This document shows, one piece after another, positions 1 through 6,819 of a DNA stretch of 9,059 nucleotides. Positions within the stretch are counted from its first letter, which is position 1. Each line of letters opens with the position of its first letter. Both the position numbers and the translations under genes were made by a program. The notes below the pieces were generated by a model, which saw only the letters and a program-made list of their open reading frames with translations, searched no databases and was not told the DNA's origin. This stretch comes from JBFFSQ01 sp041572275 (GTDB taxonomy: Bacteria > Pseudomonadota > Gammaproteobacteria > SZUA-229). The DNA lies in contig JBFFSQ010000116.1 in NCBI GenBank assembly GCA_041572275.1, positions 1-9,059 of the forward strand, in the 5' to 3' direction.

Positions 1-1677
1 GTCACCAGTCACCATGGCAACCTGGATACCGGCCTGATGGCAGGCTGCAACAGCTGACTGGGCCTCGGGCCTCAGGGGATCAATCAGGCCGACCAGGCCG
101 ATCAGGGTGAGTACCTGCAGATGTTCTCTGCAAAAGACCTCATTGTCGGCGAGCTGGATGTCACCGGTTGCCAGTGCAATTACCCGATAACCCTGGCTGG
201 CCAGTTCATGGGCCTGGCGATGGAGTTGTTCTGGGTCAATGGCAACTGTGCCGTCTAGCGTCTGCATGGTACTGCACATGGTTAATAATTGTTCCAAAGC
301 ACCTTTAACCGATACGCGTTGGACATGATCTATGCTATTCAAACTGGCTGAAAATTGACGTTCCGATTCAAAGGCAATGCTGGCCAGTTCCGGGTAGCTG
401 TTCAGTGTTTCAGCCTGGATGATGCCGGCCTTGTGAGCCATGATTAATAAGGCAACATCAACGCTGTCACCATGGTGTGTCCAGCCGCCCTGTCGGTGAC
501 CAATAAAGCCTTCATTGGTGAGAACTGCGGTCTGACACAATTGTTTTAGTATCTGAGATTCGGTTGAGGTGAGTGGGCCATCGCTGGTTATAAACTCACC
601 TTCAGGTATTAGGCTATCACCTTCAACCTGCCAGGCTGTCTGTCCCGGAATCAGGATACGTCGCACCGTCAACTGGTTCACCGTCAAGGTGCCGGTTTTA
701 TCTGTTGCGATATAGGTACATGAGCCCAGTGCTTCGACAGCAATGAGTTGGCGGATGATGACGTGGCGTTTAGCCATGCGTTTCATACCGATAGCCAGGG
801 TGACGGTGAGAGCGACCGGTAAGCCTTCGGGAATGGCCGATACAGCAAGGGCCACCGCGAGCATAAACATATCAGCAAAGGCCATGCCGCGCATAAATGC
901 TATGGCGGCCATCAGGATAGCGGCAATGGCGACGATGATGGCAACCTTGTGGGTAAATTTTTCCATCCGCACTAATAATGGTGCTTTTGCGGTCTGTTTA
1001 CCGAGTACGGCAGTAGCAATGGCTCCCAGTTCGGTGTTCAGGCCAGTGGCTGCGACTACACCCTGTGATCGACCACGATTGACCAGGGTACCCGCAAAGG
1101 CCATATTAAAACGGTCACCGATAACAGTGTCTTTTTTACAAAGCGTGTTTGCGTCTTTTAATACCGCTATGGATTCGCCCGTGAGTAGCGATTCATCGAT
1201 CTCAAGATCATTGCTGGTGAGCAGACGAATATCGGCAGGAATTCGGTCACCTGACTCCAGGAGTATGATGTCACCAGGTACCAGTTCTCGAGCATCGATT
1301 TCATAAGTATCGCCGCCGCGTAATACACGACAGCTGGTGGTCACCAATTGTTGCAGAGCGATGGCGGCCTGCTGGGCAGAATATTCCTGAATGGTGCCAA
1401 TAATGGCATTCACGATTAATACGGCGGTGATGAAACCGGCATCGGACCATTCCTGAATGATCAGGGAAAATACGGCTGCAGCCGTAAGCACATAGATGAG
1501 CGGACTGATGAATTGCTTGAAGAACAGTTGACCCAGGCCAGGGTAGGCCGGTTGTGGCATGGCATTGGGACCATAATGACCCAGGCGTGAGAGTGCTTCG
1601 GCAATGGACAGGCCATGGTGAGTGCTATCCAGAATTGTCAGTGCTTGGTTTGCCGTTTGTGTGTGTAGTGCAGTCAA
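1..1677 (-). CDS. P-type cation-transporting ATPase (P2/Ca-type), 3' end cut by window edge
   Basis: Inner-membrane pump that couples ATP hydrolysis to cation transport. The frame is open for 559 codons and ends at the window edge in MVTGD (555-559), the start of the hinge motif, so roughly the last 300-350 residues (rest of the P domain, M5-M10) lie outside. Seen in order: cation-ATPase N-terminal region (about 18-45), M1-M2 hydrophobic stretch (about 55-105), actuator-domain TGES (166-169), M3 (about 245-262), M4 with IPEGLP (282-287), phosphorylation motif DKTGT with Asp326, nucleotide-binding motifs FESER (436-440) and KGA (458-460), and DPLRPE (533-538). The PEGLP motif in M4 points to the Ca2+/Na+,K+ type rather than heavy-metal pumps, which have CPC. 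The ion cannot be named because M5-M6 are missing. TTG at 1675-1677 is chosen because an in-frame stop lies at 1699-1701, an AGG lies 9 nt upstream, and the first ATG (codon 40) would cut into the conserved N-terminal domain. Confidence 0.93.
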   Translation of the reverse strand, partial: MTALHTQTANQALTILDSTHHGLSIAEALSRLGHYGPNAMPQPAYPGLGQLFFKQFISPLIYVLTAAAVFSLIIQEWSDAGFITAVLIVNAIIGTIQEYSAQQAAIALQQLVTTSCRVLRGGDTYEIDARELVPGDIILLESGDRIPADIRLLTSNDLEIDESLLTGESIAVLKDANTLCKKDTVIGDRFNMAFAGTLVNRGRSQGVVAATGLNTELGAIATAVLGKQTAKAPLLVRMEKFTHKVAIIVAIAAILMAAIAFMRGMAFADMFMLAVALAVSAIPEGLPVALTVTLAIGMKRMAKRHVIIRQLIAVEALGSCTYIATDKTGTLTVNQLTVRRILIPGQTAWQVEGDSLIPEGEFITSDGPLTSTESQILKQLCQTAVLTNEGFIGHRQGGWTHHGDSVDVALLIMAHKAGIIQAETLNSYPELASIAFESERQFSASLNSIDHVQRVSVKGALEQLLTMCSTMQTLDGTVAIDPEQLHRQAHELASQGYRVIALATGDIQLADNEVFCREHLQVLTLIGLVGLIDPLRPEAQSAVAACHQAGIQVAMVTGD

Positions 1678-1682
1678 ATTTG

Positions 1683-1700
1683 AATACCTGTTCGGGTATT
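1683..1700 (-). promoter_or_regulatory. Small inverted repeat over the ATPase ribosome binding site
   Basis: A perfect 6-bp inverted repeat with a 6-nt loop (AATACC / GGTATT on the minus strand) lies 5 nt upstream of the TTG start of the P-type ATPase. The 3' arm contains the AGG that is the only visible Shine-Dalgarno-like sequence, so in RNA the hairpin could mask it. As DNA it could equally be a short operator half-site pair, or chance. The rest of the 59-nt spacer to the channel gene shows nothing else. Confidence 0.35.
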
Positions 1701-1736
1701 AATCTGTTTACCACATAGTAAAAGCATACAAGGCTA

Positions 1737-2165
1737 TTAACGATTATCCCAGAATTTCTGCATCTCAAAAAACATGAAGGAAGCGGTCCAGGTAATGAGC
1801 ATTAAACCGGTGAGCGATTCCAGTCCGACCAGAAAGCGCAGGGGACCCAGAGGTTCAATATCACCAAGACCCAGGGAGGTATAGGTAGTGAAGGAGAAAT
1901 AGCTACAGTCAGCCAGGCTGCCATTAAAATTTCCGCTTAATGTGCCAAATTCCCCGGACTGAATCATGAAGTAATACCCGAAGGCAAACACCCAGACTTC
2001 AATGACATGTGCCAGCAGGGTGCCAAACAGTGCAATCAGGATGCGGAAGCGATGCCGAATCGGCAATCTCGGAATAAGGTTGGTTAAGCGATAGAGTAAT
2101 TCATAGTGAATCAGAAATGCAGTAACAACCAGGCCGCTATTAATAATGAAAGTGGCTGGATGCAT
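1737..2165 (-). CDS. Small potassium-channel-like membrane protein (Ion_trans_2, one pore loop)
   Basis: A 142-residue inner-membrane protein with three hydrophobic segments (about 6-25, 42-68 and 108-133). Between the last two sits a pore helix (about 86-96) and a selectivity filter read as SLGLGD (97-102), which corresponds to the TVGYGD signature of K+ channels. By homology it would assemble as a tetramer and conduct K+, or another monovalent cation. The filter has Leu where most K+ channels have Tyr; GLG filters are known in the second pore of some eukaryotic two-pore K+ channels, so conduction is plausible. No RCK/TrkA-N or cyclic-nucleotide domain follows, so no ligand gate is visible. 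The gene starts 14 nt after the ispG stop; a GAGGA overlapping that stop is its ribosome binding site, indicating co-transcription with ispG. It ends in tandem stops TAA TAG. Confidence 0.85.
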   Translation of the reverse strand: MHPATFIINSGLVVTAFLIHYELLYRLTNLIPRLPIRHRFRILIALFGTLLAHVIEVWVFAFGYYFMIQSGEFGTLSGNFNGSLADCSYFSFTTYTSLGLGDIEPLGPLRFLVGLESLTGLMLITWTASFMFFEMQKFWDNR

Positions 2166-2179
2166 ACTGGTTTAAGTCC

Positions 2180-3415
2180 TCAGCTGTGCTTGCGATAGGT
2201 GCGTTCGATGTATTGATCCAGCAATTGCTGAAATTCCCCTGCAATATTATCGCCCTTCAGGGTAACGGTTTTTTCACCGTCTTCGTAGACAGGCGCAACA
2301 GGCTTCTCACCTGTGCCGGGCAGACTGATACCGATATTGGCATGTTTACTTTCACCGGGGCCATTGACCACACAGCCCATAACCGCCACTGACATCGTCT
2401 CTACGCCCTGGTATTGTTTTGCCCATACCGGCATTTGCTCACGCAGGTAAGTCTGAATTTGCTCTGCCAGTTCCTGGAAGTAGGTGCTGGAGGTACGGCC
2501 ACAACCCGGGCAGGCAGTAACCAGGGGAACGAAGGCTCGTAACCCCATGGTCTGTAATATTTCCTGGGCCACAATCACCTCTTTGGTACGAGCGGCACCG
2601 GGCTCAGGTGTCAGGGAAATACGAATGGTGTCGCCGATGCCATCATGTAACAGTATGGCCAGCGCAGCGGTGGAGGCAACGATACCTTTGGAGCCCATAC
2701 CCGCTTCAGTCAGCCCCAGGTGCAGCGCGTAATCACAACGCTCAGCCATGGCCCGATAGACGGTGATCAGGTCTTGTACATCAGACATCTTGCAAGAGAG
2801 GATAATCTTGTCCTTACCTAGCCCCAGCTTTTCCGCCTGCTGTGCACTGTCCAGTGCTGAGCGAATGACGGTTTCGAACATCACATCCTTGGGTTCTTTT
2901 GGTTCTGGAAGCTGAGCATTTTCATCCATCAATCGCGCCAGTAGTTCCTGATCCATGCTTCCCCAGTTGACCCCAATACGCACTGGTTTGTTGTATTTGA
3001 TGGCAAATTCAATCATGGTGGCAAACTGCTCATCACGTTTCTTGCCGCGGCCAACATTGCCCGGATTGATACGGTATTTATCCAGCGCTTCAGCGCATTC
3101 AGGATGTTGGGTGAGCAGTTTATGACCATTGAAATGGAAATCACCGACCAGAGGAACATCGATGCCCATGTGTTTCAAGCGGGCTTTGATACCGGGGACG
3201 GCAGCGGCGGCTTCAGCAGTATTTACCGTGATTCGTACCATCTCAGAACCACTGGCGGCGAGTTCCGCAACCTGAATCGCAGTGGCAATTTCATCGGCAG
3301 TATCGGTATTGGTCATGGACTGAATCACGACCGGTGCTTGTCCACCGACAGTGACATTTCCAACTTTAACAGCAACGGAATGGCGTCTGGGTTTAAAGGG
3401 GGAAGCAAAACTCAT
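2180..3415 (-). CDS. ispG: 4-hydroxy-3-methylbut-2-en-1-yl diphosphate synthase (flavodoxin), IspG/GcpE
   Basis: Cytoplasmic [4Fe-4S] enzyme of the MEP isoprenoid pathway, reducing methylerythritol cyclodiphosphate to HMBPP, the substrate of IspH. The 411-residue protein starts with the family N-terminus (VGNVTVGG 18-25, QSMTNTDTAD 32-41). The RINPGNVG motif is at 115-122, then HLGLTEAG (232-239) and GIGDTIRISL (259-268). Cluster ligands are Cys302 and Cys305 in TACPGCGRT, Cys348 in MGCVVNGPGE, and Glu355, with the same C-x7-E spacing as in E. coli. It is about 40 residues longer than E. coli IspG (372) and has the CPGCGRTSSTYFQ version typical of alpha-, beta- and xanthomonad enzymes rather than the enteric CPTCSR version. 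It is not next to hisS or rodZ, where ispG lies in enterics. No strong ribosome binding site precedes the ATG; the start rests on N-terminal conservation. It heads a minus-strand run with the channel gene. Confidence 0.97.
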   Translation of the reverse strand: MSFASPFKPRRHSVAVKVGNVTVGGQAPVVIQSMTNTDTADEIATAIQVAELAASGSEMVRITVNTAEAAAAVPGIKARLKHMGIDVPLVGDFHFNGHKLLTQHPECAEALDKYRINPGNVGRGKKRDEQFATMIEFAIKYNKPVRIGVNWGSMDQELLARLMDENAQLPEPKEPKDVMFETVIRSALDSAQQAEKLGLGKDKIILSCKMSDVQDLITVYRAMAERCDYALHLGLTEAGMGSKGIVASTAALAILLHDGIGDTIRISLTPEPGAARTKEVIVAQEILQTMGLRAFVPLVTACPGCGRTSSTYFQELAEQIQTYLREQMPVWAKQYQGVETMSVAVMGCVVNGPGESKHANIGISLPGTGEKPVAPVYEDGEKTVTLKGDNIAGEFQQLLDQYIERTYRKHS

Positions 3416-3448
3416 AAATTTATACGGGGCCAGTTGAATTCGGCGTTA

Positions 3449-3478
3449 ATGATACCACTATATGCTACATTGAATGAA
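3449..3478 (-). promoter_or_regulatory. Candidate sigma70 promoter of ispG
   Basis: On the minus strand, TATCAT (3454-3449) is preceded by TG with one intervening base, giving an extended -10 element. A weak -35 TTCATT lies 18 bp upstream (3478-3473). Transcription would begin near 3442, leaving a leader of about 27 nt before the ispG ATG. A perfect TTGACA also occurs further upstream on this strand (3523-3518), but the hexamer 17 bp from it, TCAACT, is poor. For the divergent kinase operon only a weak match is visible on the plus strand: TTGAAT at 3434 and TATATG at 3459, with a 19-bp spacer. Confidence 0.4.
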
Positions 3479-3538
3479 ACATCGCATAGCTTGAGTTGAG
3501 CGAACACTACAGGCGGTGTCAAACATTGACTGGGGAAT

Positions 3539-4672
3539 GTGTTGTTCAGATTAGGGCTCATTATTAACCCACTGGCCGGACTTGGTGGTCGAGTAGCCTT
3601 GAAGGGCTCTGATGGTGTCGAGACGGTAGCCAAAGCGTTGCAATTGGGGGCCACATCATTGGCCCATGAACGCACTGCGACTAGTCTTGAGCAGATTAGC
3701 CAGCTCAAGGATCAGATTGTTATCTGTACGGCTGCTCATGATATGGGCGAAAGCCTGTGCCGTGACATGGGTTTTCAGGTAGAGGTGCTAGCCAGCAACC
3801 AGCCGGGTAAAACAACGGCAGCTGATACTGAACAGGCGGTTGTACAATTGCTCAAGGCAGGCATTGATTTACTGGTATTTGCCGGTGGTGATGGTACTGC
3901 CCGGAATGTATTTCATGCCTTGCAGCAGGCAGGCCAGGATAATGTTATACCGGTGGTAGGTATTCCAGCAGGATGTAAAATTCATTCGGCTGTGTATGCG
4001 GTTACACCTAAACATGCCGGTGAGTTGTTGGCCTTGATTATTCGTGGGCGCCCCCTGGCGGTTCATGAAGCATCGGTGATGGATATAGATGAACAGGCCT
4101 TTAGACAGGATGTGGTGAAGGCCAGGCGATTTGGTCAGCTACTGGTGCCTGCAGAAAATCAGTACATGCAGAACATGAAGGAAGGAGGTGTTGAGCATGA
4201 AGAACTGGTGTTGCAGGATATTGCCACGTTTATGATCGAAACCATGGACGCGGACACACTTTATTTCATTGGTTCGGGTACCACACCGAAAGCAATCATG
4301 GATGAACTGGGACTGACATCGACCTTATTGGGCATCGATGCTGTTATCAATGGTCAGCTGCTGGAAACTGATCTGAATGAACAGCAAATCCTGGCCTTAA
4401 GTCAGGAACATCCGTCCGCAAAAATGATACTGACGATAATCGGTGGTCAGGGTCACCTGTTTGGACGGGGTAATCAGCAATTCAGTCCTGAGGTGATTCG
4501 GCGAATGGGCAAGGATAATATTCAGGTAATTGCGACACCGGAAAAATTGCATGCATTACAGGGACAGCCGATACGAGTTGATACCGGTGATGAACAATTA
4601 AATGAAGAATTGTGTGGAATGATTCAGGTGGTAACCGGTTATGATGAACATACACTGTACAGAGTAGGGTAA
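3539..4672 (+). CDS. ATP-NAD kinase family protein (AcoX-like, COG3199 type)
   Basis: A 377-residue soluble protein of the NAD kinase / diacylglycerol kinase fold. Visible motifs are the N-terminal strand and loop LGLIINPLAGLGG (5-17), the nucleotide-binding GGDGT (116-120) followed by ARNV, the family block GIPAGCKIHSAV (141-152), and a C-terminal IGGQGHLFGRGNQQ (301-314). The last two blocks are typical of COG3199/AcoX-like proteins and differ from housekeeping NAD kinase (NadK), so phosphorylation of NAD is an annotation by family; the true substrate is not shown by sequence. GTG at 3539 is the start: an in-frame TGA at 3527 excludes anything longer, and a GGGGA lies just upstream. An out-of-frame ATG overlaps the GTG at 3537. 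It is the first gene of a three-gene operon, with apeB 7 nt downstream. Function remains less certain than family. Confidence 0.88.
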   Translation: MLFRLGLIINPLAGLGGRVALKGSDGVETVAKALQLGATSLAHERTATSLEQISQLKDQIVICTAAHDMGESLCRDMGFQVEVLASNQPGKTTAADTEQAVVQLLKAGIDLLVFAGGDGTARNVFHALQQAGQDNVIPVVGIPAGCKIHSAVYAVTPKHAGELLALIIRGRPLAVHEASVMDIDEQAFRQDVVKARRFGQLLVPAENQYMQNMKEGGVEHEELVLQDIATFMIETMDADTLYFIGSGTTPKAIMDELGLTSTLLGIDAVINGQLLETDLNEQQILALSQEHPSAKMILTIIGGQGHLFGRGNQQFSPEVIRRMGKDNIQVIATPEKLHALQGQPIRVDTGDEQLNEELCGMIQVVTGYDEHTLYRVG

Positions 4673-4679
4673 GACAAGA

Positions 4680-5966
4680 ATGCAAGAAACAGAGTTTAAT
4701 CAGGGGTTGATGGATTTTCTGGAATTTTCACCGACACCATTCCATGCTGTGGAGATGATGATTGGCCGTCTCGAGTGTATGGGTTATCAACGGCTGTTCG
4801 AATCTGAAGCCTGGTCGCTTGCAAAAGGACAGGGTTATTATGTGACTCGGAATGATTCATCTATTATTGCATTTAAATTGGGGCAACAGGATATCGCCGA
4901 TAGCGGTATCCGTATGATCGGTGCCCATACCGACAGTCCCTGTCTGAAAGTCAAACCCCAGCCTGAAATTATCAAAAACGGATACTTCCAGCTTGGGGTA
5001 GAAGTATATGGCGGCGCCTTACTGAGTCCCTGGTTCGATCGTGATCTGTCGCTGGCTGGACGGGTGAACTATCTTGATGAAGATGGTGAAATTGAACAGG
5101 CACTGGTTAACTTTGAAAATCCGGTGGCAGTGATTCCAAGTCTGGCAATTCATCTTGATCCTGAGGTGAATAAACAGCGCAGTATCAATGCACAAACCGA
5201 CCTGCCACCTGTCTTGCTTAAATTGCCGAATGAAGAGAAACCGGATTTCAGGCAAATACTTCTACAATTGATGAAATCACAGTGTGATGACTGCGAAGCG
5301 GTTGAAATCCTGGACTATGAATTGAGTTTTTATGATGTACAACCACCATCATTTGTCGGCCTGCATCAGGATTTTATTGCCTCAGCACGGCTGGATAACC
5401 TGCTCAGCTGCTATACCGGTCTGATGGGTTTATTTGAAGTCAGCGATGATGTCACTGGCCTGCTGGTGTGTAATGATCATGAAGAAGTGGGTAGTGCCTC
5501 GGCCAGCGGCGCCCAGGGACCGTTTCTCAAGTCGGTACTGGAACGCATCGTTGGCACAGGTGAAGACCTGAGTCGGGTGATTGATCGGTCCATGTTTGTT
5601 TCTGCGGACAATGCCCACGGGGTACATCCAAATTTTGCCGATAAGCATGATGATAATCATGGCCCGGAAATTAACCAGGGTCCGGTGATCAAGACCAATG
5701 CCAATCAACGCTATGCGTCAAATAGTGCCACCAGCGCCATGTTCCGAAATTTATGTAAAAAGGCTGATGTGCCAGTACAGTCCTTTGTGGTGCGTAGCGA
5801 CCTGGGTTGTGGCAGCACGATCGGACCAATTACCGCAAGCGAGTTAGGCGTGAAAACACTGGATGTGGGTGTGCCCACCTTTGCCATGCACTCGATTCGT
5901 GAACTGGCGGGGCGCTGGGATGCTTTTTATCTGTACCGTGTACTGAAAGAGTATTTTGCCGAGTAA
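4680..5966 (+). CDS. apeB: M18 family aminopeptidase (ApeB type)
   Basis: Cytosolic zinc metallopeptidase that removes N-terminal residues, in the family typically acidic (aspartyl aminopeptidase), acting as a tetrahedral dodecamer. At 428 residues it is full length for bacterial M18 enzymes. The two-metal site is complete: His83 in GAHTDSP, Asp239 in ARLDNL, catalytic Glu268 and ligand Glu269 in DHEEVGS, Asp310 in SADNAHG, and His404 in FAMHSIRE. This set matches the ligands of human aspartyl aminopeptidase in order and spacing. The conserved C-terminal SDLGCGSTIGP (373-383) is also present. The ATG is 7 nt after the stop of the kinase-like gene, with a purine-rich GGTAAGA overlapping that stop as ribosome binding site. 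The substrate preference and the functional link with its neighbours are inference; the family call is firm. Confidence 0.96.
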   Translation: MQETEFNQGLMDFLEFSPTPFHAVEMMIGRLECMGYQRLFESEAWSLAKGQGYYVTRNDSSIIAFKLGQQDIADSGIRMIGAHTDSPCLKVKPQPEIIKNGYFQLGVEVYGGALLSPWFDRDLSLAGRVNYLDEDGEIEQALVNFENPVAVIPSLAIHLDPEVNKQRSINAQTDLPPVLLKLPNEEKPDFRQILLQLMKSQCDDCEAVEILDYELSFYDVQPPSFVGLHQDFIASARLDNLLSCYTGLMGLFEVSDDVTGLLVCNDHEEVGSASASGAQGPFLKSVLERIVGTGEDLSRVIDRSMFVSADNAHGVHPNFADKHDDNHGPEINQGPVIKTNANQRYASNSATSAMFRNLCKKADVPVQSFVVRSDLGCGSTIGPITASELGVKTLDVGVPTFAMHSIRELAGRWDAFYLYRVLKEYFAE

Positions 5967-5979
5967 GTGAGCAAGGCCG

Positions 5980-6576
5980 ATGAAAAATAAACCCTTTGCA
6001 GAATCCTGTGCAGAAAACCAGCAACCCATACTGGAAGTACTGCAACAGTTATTTGTGCAACCGGGGCGGGTGCTGGAAATTGGCAGTGGTACCGGCCAGC
6101 ATGCGGTATTTTTTACCCGTCATATGCCTCATCTTGAATGGCAACCCACCGATGTAGAAGCCATGTTGCCCGGTATCCGTATGTGGGTGGCAGAAGCTGA
6201 TCACATCCGGGTTCACGAGCCGCTGGTACTGGATGTGAGTCAGGAACAATGGATGTTATCGGATTGTGATTATGTGTTTACTGCCAATACCACACATATC
6301 GTGTCCTGGCCGCTGGTTCAATCCATGTTTAGAGGCATTGCGAGTTCACTGAAACCGGGTGGTTTGTTTGTCCAATATGGTCCTTTTAATTATGGTGGGA
6401 ATTATACTTCGGAAAGCAATGCTCGCTTTGATCAGTGGCTAAAATCACGCGATGTGGACAGCGGTATTCGAAACTTTGAAGATCTCGTGGCATTGGCTGA
6501 TACATGTGATCTGACACCTCATGCTGATATTGCCATGCCTGCTAATAATCGTATTCTGGTGTGGCAAAAGCAGTAA
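5980..6576 (+). CDS. DUF938 family class I SAM-dependent methyltransferase
   Basis: A 198-residue soluble protein with a class I methyltransferase fold. Motif I is VLEIGSGTGQHA (31-42), the SAM-binding glycine loop. An acidic TDVE (57-60) is at the end of strand 2, a post-motif block NTTHIVSW (103-110) follows, then LKPGGLFVQYGPF (124-136) and NYTSESN (141-147). The C-terminus MPANNRILVW (186-195) is typical of DUF938 (PF06080), a family that includes human METTL26. No substrate is established for the family. The length is normal. The ATG is 13 nt after apeB with AAGG 4 nt upstream. It is the last gene of the operon, with a weak terminator-like hairpin 18 nt beyond its stop. The context suggests a general metabolic role, but nothing in the sequence names it. 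Confidence 0.92.
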   Translation: MKNKPFAESCAENQQPILEVLQQLFVQPGRVLEIGSGTGQHAVFFTRHMPHLEWQPTDVEAMLPGIRMWVAEADHIRVHEPLVLDVSQEQWMLSDCDYVFTANTTHIVSWPLVQSMFRGIASSLKPGGLFVQYGPFNYGGNYTSESNARFDQWLKSRDVDSGIRNFEDLVALADTCDLTPHADIAMPANNRILVWQKQ

Positions 6577-6594
6577 CACTCGTCAGAAATCTTT

Positions 6595-6624
6595 AACTGT
6601 CCAGACGGACGGTTGCTTTAATTT
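6595..6624 (+). terminator. Weak Rho-independent terminator candidate after the DUF938 gene
   Basis: AACTGTCC (6595-6602) and GGACGGTT (6607-6614) form an 8-bp stem with one G-U pair and a 4-nt loop AGAC, followed by an interrupted T-rich stretch (GCTTTAATTT). It lies 18 nt past the stop codon of the three-gene operon. The poor U-tract makes it a weak candidate. Confidence 0.45.
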
Positions 6625-6642
6625 CTCGCAAAACATCAAATT

Positions 6643-6736
6643 TAAACTATATTCAGTTTATTGCTAAACCTTGAAAAATGTAGGGGTTTAAGTGTGAAAG
6701 CTAGTTTTTTACATTATTTTTTAATATTTAACCCCT
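6643..6736 (+). promoter_or_regulatory. AT-rich chemoreceptor leader with a chain of alternative inverted repeats
   Basis: This part of the 243-nt spacer contains five short segments that pair with their neighbours in overlapping ways: TAAACT (6643-6648) with AGTTTA (6655-6660); GTTTA (6656-6660) with TAAAC (6665-6669); TAAACC (6665-6670) with GGTTTA (6685-6690); and AGGGGTT (6682-6688) with AACCCCT (6730-6736). Each arm can use only one partner at a time, as in attenuators or RNA switches. A run of six T follows at 6705-6710. CTCC at 6735-6738 could pair with the receptor's GGAG ribosome binding site (6811-6814). No known riboswitch consensus was recognised, including the c-di-GMP-I core. 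No convincing promoter was found in the spacer. The region is AT-rich and the stems are short, so chance is possible. Confidence 0.3.
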
Positions 6737-6819
6737 CCTCAAAAACTATCTGGATAACTTTGGCTCTCGGATAGGGCAGCGGTATTTCCTTTCTACGGTT
6801 TTAGGTACTTGGAGTCGAT

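Noticed and set aside
743..1306. Open frame of 187 codons on the plus strand.
   Set aside because: It lies antisense to the P-type ATPase, whose frame carries all expected motifs; the antisense product is low-complexity (Ala, Met, Arg, Ser) with no recognisable domain.
3412..3708. 98-codon minus-strand frame spanning the divergent spacer and overlapping the ispG start.
   Set aside because: It is antisense to the kinase-like gene, overlaps the ispG start codon and resembles no family.
6643..6670. Possible FliA (sigma28) promoter for the chemoreceptor, TAAA followed by GCTAAA-like sequence.
   Set aside because: The -10 match to GCCGATAA is poor and the spacing does not fit well.
6740..6819. 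Possible c-di-GMP-I (GEMM) riboswitch immediately upstream of the chemoreceptor.
   Set aside because: GGGCAGCGGTA resembles part of the consensus, but the tetraloop/receptor elements and the conserved CGCAAAGCCUCCGG-like core are absent.
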